From CAXXFQ01 sp963674475 (GTDB taxonomy: Bacteria; Planctomycetota; Planctomycetia; Pirellulales; Thermoguttaceae), in NCBI GenBank assembly GCA_963674475.2, contig CAXXFQ010000008.1, positions 186,001-250,000 of the forward strand: 64,000 bases of DNA. The letters run 5' to 3'. Under the pieces are notes generated by a model. The model was not told where the DNA came from, ran no database searches, and worked only from the letters and a program-made list of their open reading frames with translations. This document shows, in pieces, positions 16,824-24,335 of the stretch (the first letter of the stretch is position 1; each line of letters opens with the position of its first letter). Position numbers and translations under genes: made by a program.

Positions 16824-16994
16824 ATGGATAAAAAAGCGAAGAAACGAATTCAAGTACTCCGAAAAAAGATCCAAGAGTTGCGTCCGCGATTGGCCGGAGC
16901 GAAAAAACAGATGGACGATCCCCAGGAGGTCGCCCAGTTCGAGCAGCAGATCGCCGCCGCCGAAGCGGAAATTGCCAAACTCAAAGAGCAGTAA
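16824..16994 (+). CDS. Small charged coiled-coil protein
   Basis: A 56-residue frame starts at ATG 16824, with AGGTGAGGAAACTGCGAA before it, and stops with TAA at 16992. It begins MDKKAKKRIQVLRKKIQELR and ends AAAEAEIAKLKEQ. Lysine, arginine, glutamate and alanine in heptad-like spacing predict one long helix or coiled coil. I do not recognise a named family. Clean coding character and a good ribosome-binding site support a real gene. Confidence 0.7.
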   Translation: MDKKAKKRIQVLRKKIQELRPRLAGAKKQMDDPQEVAQFEQQIAAAEAEIAKLKEQ

Positions 16995-17070
16995 GGCTGG
17001 ATTCTCTCGGGGGATAGCCCGTGGCATTCTGGCGTAAGGAAAAATACGACACAAATTAAGTTATTTATTA

Positions 17071-17099
17071 TTGACGTGTTCGGTCGTAGGTGTTATAAT
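17071..17099 (+). promoter_or_regulatory. Near-consensus sigma-70 promoter of the respiratory operon
   Basis: TTGACG (17071-17076), a 17-base spacer and TATAAT (17094-17099) match the consensus at eleven of twelve positions. It lies about 190 bases before the Rieske gene and faces the whole cytochrome bc operon. This is the best promoter in the window. The leader to 17290 holds no gene. Confidence 0.75.
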
Positions 17100-17290
17100 A
17101 ATTCTCCTGCAAGTGACTCTCTAGGCGCCCCTCCTGCCCCCCTTACGTGTCGCAAAGAACGCTCGCCTTTGCCGAAACGTCCAATTAGAATAGAAGACCA
17201 GTCCGAACGGCTCGGACTCAACCCGTTGGTTCGGGATGGGTTAGGTCGCGCGGTTCGACGGATAGTCCCCACCTTACCAAGACGGCTCGT

Positions 17291-17887
17291 ATGATGGACG
17301 CCAAGCCAACGCCCACTCCTGACGGTGCGCCAGAACATGGTTGTACTTGTGGCTGCGCGAAAGCGTCGCAAGCCGACCTTCCCCGTCGTGGTTTTTTCGG
17401 GATGCTTTTCGGAACGGCGATCGGGATCGGGACGCTTGCCTTTTCGGCGACGGCCGCGCTTTGGGCCTTGGCGACCGGCCGGTTTTTCATGCCGAACGTC
17501 CTGACCGAACTGCCGCGAAAGTTTTGTGCCGGTTTGCCCGGCGACTATCCGAGTGATTTTGTCGAAACCGGGTTCAAAGAAACCCACGGCGTTTGGCTCG
17601 TCAACGGGACCTATCAGGGGCGTCAACAGATCTTCGCTCTCGATACGACCTGCACCCATCTGGGCTGCATCACCCTTTGGGCCGAAAGCGAACACAAGTT
17701 CAAATGTCCCTGTCACGGCAGCGGGTTCCGGATGGACGGGGTCAACATCGAGGGGCCGGCGCCGCGACCGCTGGTCCGCTATGCCGTTTGTGTCAACGAC
17801 GAAGGATTGTTGGAGATCGATAAGAGCCGGACGTTTCAGGAGGAGCTGGGCCAGTGGACCGATAAAGCCTGTTACGTTGAGGTATAA
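17291..17887 (+). CDS. Rieske [2Fe-2S] protein of a cytochrome bc-type complex
   Basis: 198 residues. It accepts electrons from quinol at the outer face of the membrane and passes them to cytochrome c. The cluster ligands are clear: CTHLGC (about 118-123) and CPCHGSGF (about 137-144). A membrane anchor lies at about residues 37-60 and is preceded by LPRRGFFG, a twin-arginine-like motif, as in other Rieske proteins. The N-terminus has an unusual CTCGC cluster (residues 18-22) of unknown role. ATG 17291 and ATG 17294 are adjacent, so the start is uncertain by one codon. The cytochrome b gene follows after nine bases. Confidence 0.92.
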   Translation: MMDAKPTPTPDGAPEHGCTCGCAKASQADLPRRGFFGMLFGTAIGIGTLAFSATAALWALATGRFFMPNVLTELPRKFCAGLPGDYPSDFVETGFKETHGVWLVNGTYQGRQQIFALDTTCTHLGCITLWAESEHKFKCPCHGSGFRMDGVNIEGPAPRPLVRYAVCVNDEGLLEIDKSRTFQEELGQWTDKACYVEV

Positions 17888-17896
17888 CCGTCGATT

Positions 17897-18709
17897 ATGT
17901 CGTTACCCGATCGCCTTCGAGATTCGCAACTGTGGAAAAGTGTTTTTCGACACCCGGCACCGAAGGACCGAAAAAATCGGATCAAGGTGATCGTGTCGAA
18001 TGTGTTTCTGCATATCCATCCCGTCACGATCCAACGCCACGCCATCCGGCCCCATTTCACTTGGTTCATGGGCGCGTTGGCCTTCTATCTTTTTCTCTTC
18101 GAGACGATCACCGGCGTTCTGTTGATGTTCTATTATCGGCCGACGATCGAGTGGGCCTATAACGACATCCTGGCGCTGCGCGATGCGACCTCGCTTGGGG
18201 TCTTGCGCGAGTTGCACCGCTGGGGCGCGCACGCGATGGTGATCGTCGTCATGCTGCATATGTACCGCGTCTTTCTGACCGGCAGCTATAAACCGCCACG
18301 CGAGTTCAACTGGGCCATCGGCGTTTTGTTGCTGGTGATGACGTTGGTTCTGTCGTTTACCGGTTACCTGTTGCCGTGGGACCAGTTGGCGATGTGGGCC
18401 GTGACGGTCGGCTCGAACATGGCGCGGGCGGTCCCGTTGATCGGGCATGAAGGGCCGGGGCAACAACTCTTGCAAGTCGGCGCGGTCGACCTGATTTCCA
18501 ACGCGTCGGACAGCCGTTTCGCTCTGTTGGGCGCGCGGGCGGTCGGCGAGGAGACGTTGAATCGGTTTTACATCTTGCACTGTGTGGCGTTGCCGCTGGT
18601 GTCGGTCTTGTTGATGAGCGTTCATTTTTGGCGCGTCCGAAAAGACGGCGGTATGAGCGGCCCGGAAATTGAAAAAGAAGAGAAAAAAGAAAAACCCGAA
18701 AAACAATAA
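17897..18709 (+). CDS. Cytochrome b, N-terminal (b6-like) half
   Basis: 270 residues with four membrane helices. It binds the two b haems and forms part of the quinol oxidation site. Haem histidines are in HRWGAHAMVIVVMLHMYRVF (13 residues between the pair) and YILHCVALPLVSVLLMSVHF (14 residues between). The 13/14 spacing is that of b6-type cytochromes. GYLLPWDQLAMWAVTVG is a conserved quinol-site segment. The tail is charged and repetitive (EIEKEEKKEKPEKQ). The N-terminal helix RIKVIVSNVFLHIHP is typical of the family. It belongs to the operon with the Rieske gene. A palindromic repeat separates it from the next gene. Confidence 0.93.
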   Translation: MSLPDRLRDSQLWKSVFRHPAPKDRKNRIKVIVSNVFLHIHPVTIQRHAIRPHFTWFMGALAFYLFLFETITGVLLMFYYRPTIEWAYNDILALRDATSLGVLRELHRWGAHAMVIVVMLHMYRVFLTGSYKPPREFNWAIGVLLLVMTLVLSFTGYLLPWDQLAMWAVTVGSNMARAVPLIGHEGPGQQLLQVGAVDLISNASDSRFALLGARAVGEETLNRFYILHCVALPLVSVLLMSVHFWRVRKDGGMSGPEIEKEEKKEKPEKQ

Positions 18710-18752
18710 GGTGATTGCGAAGCAAGCACCCAAGGTTATTTTTTTGTAAGAC

Positions 18753-18862
18753 ACTAGCGACCAACGGGAGCGGGTTTACACGTCGGCGTGGTAACGCCGG
18801 TCCAAAAAATTTTTGGAGGGGGTTTTAGGGGGAACCTTTCTTCAGAAAGGTTCCCCCTAATC
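18753..18862. repeat. Composite palindromic intergenic repeat, copy 3
   Basis: ACTAGCGACCAACGGGAGCG, GGCGTGGTAACGCC, TCCAAAAAATTTTTGGA and the stem GGGGGAACCTTTC/GAAAGGTTCCCCC are present. A partial GATTGCGAAGCAAGC lies just before it at 18714. It occupies the gap between the two cytochrome b genes of the operon. Confidence 0.8.
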
Positions 18863-18941
18863 TGAAATCTGCAATAAAAAATTCGACAAGCTGATCATTA
18901 TCATCCAAAGCTTTAGTACCTTTTGAAATAGACCACCACCG

Positions 18942-20258
18942 ATGTATCTCGAACCGGCCGAATTTATTGAATCGATCTGCCCCGTCCTCATCGGCTTGTA
19001 CCTGTTGGCGACGCTGCTGAACCTGTTGGCCGTCGGCGCGGCGGTGAGCGACCGTCGTTTCGTTCGCGCGGGGGCCTGGCTGGTGCTGGCGATCGGTTTT
19101 GGCTACCTGGTCTACGGCGTGTGGCAAGGTCGACCGCTTGCGATGCCGACCTCCTGGAAGCAGACGATCGACGGGGCGCTTCAGCCGGTCTCGTTCACGC
19201 TCGGCTCGTTCGGCCTGTTGGCGTTTTTGTTTGTATTTCGACGGTTTTTCGTCATGACGCCGGTCGCATGGCTCATTTTAAACGGCTCGATCCTGTTTCT
19301 CGGTACGTCGCTGACCGACGAGAACTTCGCGAAAATCGTTTTGAAAGGGGATAACATCCCGATCGTGGCGATGATTTTCTCCTTGGGCTTTTTCACCTGG
19401 TGGGGGGCCAAGCAGGCGGTCGACAACGATCGACGTGCGAAAGCTGATCAGCCGCCGGTCGAAGCGGAGTATAGTGAAAAGATTCTCGTCTGGCCCGACG
19501 TGGTTTATCTGGAGTTGATCGGTCTGGTCATTGCGACGACCGTGTTGATCGTCTGGTCGCTTCTGGTCCACGCGCCGCTGGAGGGCCCGGCCAACCCGGT
19601 CGTGACGCCCAACCCGTCGAAGGCGCCGTGGTACTTCCTCGGGCTGCAAGAGATGCTGGTCTTTTTCGACCCGTGGATCGCCGGGTTCACGATGCCGGTT
19701 CTGACCATTGTCGGCCTGATGGCGATCCCGTACCTCGACTTCAACCCGAAGGGGAACGGCTACTACACGATCGACGAACGGCCGTTCGCCTACCTGACCT
19801 TCCAGTTCGGTTTCCTCGCGCTTTGGATCCTTTTGATCCTCATCGGGACCTTTTTCCGCGGCCCCAACTGGTCGTTTTTCGGGCTGTACGAATACCAAGA
19901 TATCCACAAGATGACGTTGGCCGAAAACGTCAAGTTGTCTGAATATTTCTGGGCCTATGGGCTCGGACGCGAAATCCCCCACGTCGATCCGGGCGGCGGC
20001 TTTTTCACGAACTGGTTGACGATCTTGTTGCGTGAGAGTGTCGGGATCGTCTTGTTGGGCGGCTACTTTTTGGTCCTGCCGGTGGTGGGGGCACTAACCG
20101 TGTTTCGCTCGACCTTTCAGAAACTGGGCGCCGCCCGGTTCGCCCTGCTGAGTTTTTTGTTCCTGTTGATGTTGATGCTGCCGATCAAGATGATTCTCCG
20201 CTGGACGGTCAACCTGAGCTACATTGTCAGTATCCCCGAATATTTTTTAAATTTTTGA
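18942..20258 (+). CDS. Cytochrome b C-terminal half (subunit IV-like) with a long membrane extension
   Basis: 438 residues. The C-terminal two thirds correspond to the distal part of cytochrome b: a quinol-site loop NPSKAPWYFLGLQEMLVFF (about residues 230-250) where the family has a PEWY-type motif, followed by several helices. The first ~170 residues form four or five extra membrane segments (ICPVLIGLYLLATLLNLLAVG and others) not found in the ~160-residue b6f subunit IV. Many planctomycete bc complexes have such enlarged subunits. It lies in the operon between cytochrome b and the multihaem cytochrome, flanked on both sides by palindromic repeats. Confidence 0.85.
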   Translation: MYLEPAEFIESICPVLIGLYLLATLLNLLAVGAAVSDRRFVRAGAWLVLAIGFGYLVYGVWQGRPLAMPTSWKQTIDGALQPVSFTLGSFGLLAFLFVFRRFFVMTPVAWLILNGSILFLGTSLTDENFAKIVLKGDNIPIVAMIFSLGFFTWWGAKQAVDNDRRAKADQPPVEAEYSEKILVWPDVVYLELIGLVIATTVLIVWSLLVHAPLEGPANPVVTPNPSKAPWYFLGLQEMLVFFDPWIAGFTMPVLTIVGLMAIPYLDFNPKGNGYYTIDERPFAYLTFQFGFLALWILLILIGTFFRGPNWSFFGLYEYQDIHKMTLAENVKLSEYFWAYGLGREIPHVDPGGGFFTNWLTILLRESVGIVLLGGYFLVLPVVGALTVFRSTFQKLGAARFALLSFLFLLMLMLPIKMILRWTVNLSYIVSIPEYFLNF

Positions 20259-20373
20259 ACCGGCGTTACCACGCCACCGACTAAAACCCGCTCCCGGCGG
20301 TCGGCGGCTAGGAGCCGCGGCCAGACTGGCGTTACCACGCCGTTGTATAAACCCGCTCCCGGTGGTCGCTAGT
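20259..20373. repeat. Composite palindromic intergenic repeat, copy 4
   Basis: Two tandem modules of CCGGCGTTACCACGCC followed by ACTAAAACCCGCTCCCG or a variant and GGTGGTCGCTAGT. They are in the opposite orientation to copies 2 and 3. The element begins immediately at the stop codon of the C-terminal cytochrome b gene. The remaining bases to 20570 show no gene. Confidence 0.8.
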
Positions 20374-20570
20374 GATCGGGGGTGCAGGTGGTACGTGCCG
20401 GTTTGAAAAAGGATGGACGGCCTTTCAGTGGTGTTTGTGGAGAAGTAGTTTTACGGCACGTGGAATGATTGCGGAATGGTTGAGAGAAAACCGTATTGAG
20501 CGACGAGTGCCGATTATGTTTTTTTGACGGTATCGATTGACGAAATTCAAATAAAAATTGTTTGCCTCCC

Positions 20571-23500
20571 ATGCGTAGCCCTAACGATACACATTATTCG
20601 ATTCGATACCTGAACCGGGTGTTCGCCATCTCGGCCGTGGCCCTTTTGGTTGTGACGGTTTGGATGCTCTCGGCCGACCACTTTCGGGAGTGGAAAACGT
20701 ATCAAGGGATCTATCGCAAGACGATTGAGCCGTGGTTGAACGAGACCCGATTCGAGGCGGCTCATCGCAAGTTCCATGAAGAAGACGGCGACGAGTTTTC
20801 CGAGGACGTCGACCAACGCCAGCACCAGATGCTGGACCGTCTGGGCGACCAAAAGACCTCGACGCTGACGCACGCCTTTCTCGAACTGCCGGGCGTTGAC
20901 GCGCTGGGCCGGACGTTGGCGATTGATCAGATCTGGTTGCCCGACCTGACGATCAACTACCATTTTCGCGACGTGGCCCGCTTCGACCGTTGTGTGACCT
21001 GTCACCAGGGGATCAATCGCGTCAATCCGGATCAGCCGGGCGAGGGCCGTCTGTGTCACGCTTCGACCGTTTCGCTTGAGGTGGTCCTTTTCGACGAGGA
21101 CGATGAGTGGGACTCAGACGAAGATGAAGCCGGGGAAGGGGCAAACGACGAAGTCACGGCAGAAAAGTCTGTTGCGAAAAAGCAGCCCGTTGAAGAAAAG
21201 CTCGGTTTCGCGCTGGCCCGGCAAGGAATGCTCGATTCCCACACGCCGACGGTCGGTTATCTCATCGAGCGATCTCCGGCAGCGGTGGCGGGCCTCAAAA
21301 TGGGCGACATTCTGGTCGAAATCAACGGCCAGCCGGTCGCCGGTCGGGAGGACGTGCGACGGTTGTTGACCGAAGTCCTCGAACCGACCGACGAAAAACC
21401 GGCCGACAATGAGCAAGCTGAGGAGGACGACGAGGACGACGAGGAAATCGAACCGGTGTCGATCGCGATGAAAGTCCGTCGTGGCGCGGCCCATCCGTAT
21501 GCCTCGCACCCGCGGCTCGATCTGTTTGTTGGTCAGGGCAGTCCGCACCCGGCGAGCCGATTCGGTTGCACGATCTGTCACGATGGTCAGGGGAGCGCGA
21601 CCGAATTCAAGTTTGTCTCGCATACGCCCAACGATCCGGACCAGCGGAGCCGATGGCGAAACGAACACGGCTGGTTCCACAACGAGCATTGGGAATGGCC
21701 GATGCTGCCGAAGCGGTTTGCCGAGAGCCGTTGTCTGCGTTGCCATCACGACGTGACCGAGTTGGAAGACCTTGGTGGCCCCGGTGAGCCACCCGCGCCG
21801 AAGCTGTTGAAGGGGTATCATCTCGTTCGAACGCTCGGTTGTTTTGCCTGCCACGAGATCAAAGGGTTCGACGCCCAGCGGCACCGGACCGGTCCCGATC
21901 TGCGTCTCGAACCGGCCGGAACGATGCGGAAACTGGGTCCCGATTTGCGCACGGTTGGCGATCGGTTGACCCCCGAGTTCATTCGCTCGCACGTCCGTCG
22001 CCCGTCCGACTTCCGCCCCGAAAGCCGGATGCCCCAGTTCTTCGGCTTGGAAAAAAATATTGACGAAAAGGCAGTTGAAGAGATCCGTCGACTCGAATCG
22101 GTCGAGCAGTGGGCGATTGGCGATTGGCTGGCTTCGTTGAAAAGCGATGCGCCGCCGACCGAAGTGATCGAACCTGTAGTAAACGAGTTGACGCTCGAAC
22201 GGGGTCGAAAAACGTTCCAGACCCAGGGTTGCTTGGCCTGCCATACCCACCCCGATTTCCCCGAATCGACCGCAATCCACGGGCCCCAACTGGGGCGACT
22301 CGGTTCGAAATACGCAAACGTCCAAGGTCGCGCGTGGCTTGCGAGATGGCTTCGCGATCCGGCCTTGTTGTCACCGCGCACCCGGATGCCCAATCCGCTC
22401 TTGACGCCGCATACGGTCAAAAGTAAGGATGGGGAATCGACTCAAAAGATTGACACGGTCGCCGACACGGTCGCCGATCTGGTCGCTTTTCTGACGGCCG
22501 ATTCCTCGTTCGAACCCGAGCCGGTGGCCCAGCCGGTGGCCGAACCGACTGACGCGGCGATCGACCAGTTGGTGGCCGTTTATCTTGCGACGTCGTTGCC
22601 GGAGGAGACGATTCAGAAATACCTGGGAGAGGGAATCCCGGCCGACGAACTGGCCAACGTCCAAGGGGAGATGGCCGAATTGGCTGCGCCCGTTTCGCGG
22701 GAGAAAAAGCTTCGTTTCGCGGCGATGCGGACGGTCCGGCGTCGTGGTTGTTTTGCCTGTCACGAGATCCCCGGCATGGAAAAGGCCCAACCGATCGGTC
22801 CGGCCATGTCCGATTGGGGACGCAAACAGGAGTCGTTGTTAGCGTTTAATCACGTTAACCGGTTCCTTGATGACAAAAAGATTGACGTTGGCGATCCGTT
22901 CTACCGTCGGGCGATTCGGGCCATGCGCCGCGAAGGGTTCTTGTGGCAGAAGATCCGTCAGCCGCGTAGCTTCGACTACCAGATGGAATCGACGTTGACC
23001 TATACGTCACGGTTGTTGATGGGGCGGTTCGGAAATTTGACCGACGATCAGCGGGAAGCGATTGCCACGTTCATCCTCGGCCTGACCGCCGATCCGCCGT
23101 CGAGTGAATACTTGCCCAAACCGGCCGGTCCGCAAAAGGCTCTGGCCCACGGTCGACAACTGGTCCACGAGTTCGCCTGCGCTGAATGCCACACGATGAA
23201 GATGGAGCGTTGGCGTTTTGACTACGACCCCGAAGAATTCGAGACGCCGATGGCCGACGATGACTTCGATTTCCTCGAGCCGCAGGTCGATCCTGAAATT
23301 CTGGATGCCTCGCTTAAGACCGACATCCGCGGTCTGGCCACGGCCGAGGTGGTCGGGATGCCGCAGGTCGACGAGACCGGCCAGACGATGGTCCTGGAAG
23401 GGGACGAAGAAGACGCCGAGGGGGAACCGTTGCCGATGTATGCCTTCTCGCTCTGGAAACCGGCCATTGTTGCCGGGGAGGTCGCGCGGGTTGGCGGGCC

Positions 23501-24278
23501 CGATCTGTTGATCTACGATTACCAGATCAAGCGGCGCAACCCCGGTTGGGGCGGCACGTTCGCCCGGATGCTCTATCCGATTGCCCTGGCCGACGCCGAA
23601 GCACGCGGGGCCAATATCGCGGGGGCCGAGGCCTGGGGATGGGTGCCGCCGCCGCTGGAACGTGAAGGGGAAATGGTTCGGCCCGATTGGCTTTACCGGT
23701 ATCTGATCGAACCGACCGTCATTCGCCCGGCCGCCGTTTTGCGGATGCCGAAGTTCAATCTTTCGTCCGACGAATCGAAGGCACTGGTTGAGTATTTCAC
23801 GGCCGAAAGCGGCGTGTCCTCCTATGTCGATCCGGTTCCCGCGACGACCCATTTGACCAAAGACCAAAACGCCAAACGGCTCGACGACGCAATGCGACTG
23901 GTGATCGACTCGACGACCTATTGCGCGAAATGCCATCTGATCGGCGATTTCAATCCGGGCGACGAGGTGACCACTTCGTTGGGGCCGAATTTAAGCGACG
24001 TCGGGCGACGATTGCGTCCGGAGTACTTGCGTCGCTGGCTGGCCAACCCGAAGGCCGCTTTGCCGTACACGGGGATGCCGGTCAACTTCCCGCCCACCGG
24101 CGACCCGATGGGACAAAATCTGTTCGAAGGGTCCAGTCTCGAACAGCTCGACGCGGTGACCGAACTGTTGTTGAATTTTGACGTTCATCGAAGCGGCCAG
24201 ATGTCGGTCCGTCAGGAAATGGCCAAGCGGAAACGGGCGTCCCAAGCCGAGGAAGCGGACGGCGGGGCGGAGGAGTAA
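20571..24278 (+). CDS. Very large eight-haem cytochrome c with an inserted PDZ domain
   Basis: 1235 residues from ATG 20571. A TTG three codons earlier is also possible, and no strong ribosome-binding site is visible. An N-terminal membrane anchor (VFAISAVALLVVTVWML) leads to a periplasmic body. Eight CxxCH haem sites are visible in order: CVTCH, CTICH, CLRCH, CFACH, CLACH, CFACH, CAECH and CAKCH. A PDZ-like domain lies between the first and second (about residues 215-300: GYLIERSPAAVAGLKMGDIL), flanked by highly acidic stretches. Several haem modules resemble class I cytochrome c repeats (GPDLRTVGDRLTPEFIRSHV; GPNLSDVGRRLRPEYLRRWL). As the last gene of the bc operon it probably takes electrons from the Rieske protein in place of cytochrome c1. 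Confidence 0.88.
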   Translation: MRSPNDTHYSIRYLNRVFAISAVALLVVTVWMLSADHFREWKTYQGIYRKTIEPWLNETRFEAAHRKFHEEDGDEFSEDVDQRQHQMLDRLGDQKTSTLTHAFLELPGVDALGRTLAIDQIWLPDLTINYHFRDVARFDRCVTCHQGINRVNPDQPGEGRLCHASTVSLEVVLFDEDDEWDSDEDEAGEGANDEVTAEKSVAKKQPVEEKLGFALARQGMLDSHTPTVGYLIERSPAAVAGLKMGDILVEINGQPVAGREDVRRLLTEVLEPTDEKPADNEQAEEDDEDDEEIEPVSIAMKVRRGAAHPYASHPRLDLFVGQGSPHPASRFGCTICHDGQGSATEFKFVSHTPNDPDQRSRWRNEHGWFHNEHWEWPMLPKRFAESRCLRCHHDVTELEDLGGPGEPPAPKLLKGYHLVRTLGCFACHEIKGFDAQRHRTGPDLRLEPAGTMRKLGPDLRTVGDRLTPEFIRSHVRRPSDFRPESRMPQFFGLEKNIDEKAVEEIRRLESVEQWAIGDWLASLKSDAPPTEVIEPVVNELTLERGRKTFQTQGCLACHTHPDFPESTAIHGPQLGRLGSKYANVQGRAWLARWLRDPALLSPRTRMPNPLLTPHTVKSKDGESTQKIDTVADTVADLVAFLTADSSFEPEPVAQPVAEPTDAAIDQLVAVYLATSLPEETIQKYLGEGIPADELANVQGEMAELAAPVSREKKLRFAAMRTVRRRGCFACHEIPGMEKAQPIGPAMSDWGRKQESLLAFNHVNRFLDDKKIDVGDPFYRRAIRAMRREGFLWQKIRQPRSFDYQMESTLTYTSRLLMGRFGNLTDDQREAIATFILGLTADPPSSEYLPKPAGPQKALAHGRQLVHEFACAECHTMKMERWRFDYDPEEFETPMADDDFDFLEPQVDPEILDASLKTDIRGLATAEVVGMPQVDETGQTMVLEGDEEDAEGEPLPMYAFSLWKPAIVAGEVARVGGPDLLIYDYQIKRRNPGWGGTFARMLYPIALADAEARGANIAGAEAWGWVPPPLEREGEMVRPDWLYRYLIEPTVIRPAAVLRMPKFNLSSDESKALVEYFTAESGVSSYVDPVPATTHLTKDQNAKRLDDAMRLVIDSTTYCAKCHLIGDFNPGDEVTTSLGPNLSDVGRRLRPEYLRRWLANPKAALPYTGMPVNFPPTGDPMGQNLFEGSSLEQLDAVTELLLNFDVHRSGQMSVRQEMAKRKRASQAEEADGGAEE

Positions 24279-24335
24279 AGGATTCTTACTCGCCGGCCGC
24301 CGCGCTGGTTTTGTACGAAGACGGTTTTCGGTCGC

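Noticed and set aside
16995..17290. Short frame at 17076-17294 upstream of the Rieske gene
   Set aside because: It starts inside the -35/-10 region of the operon promoter and has no coding character.
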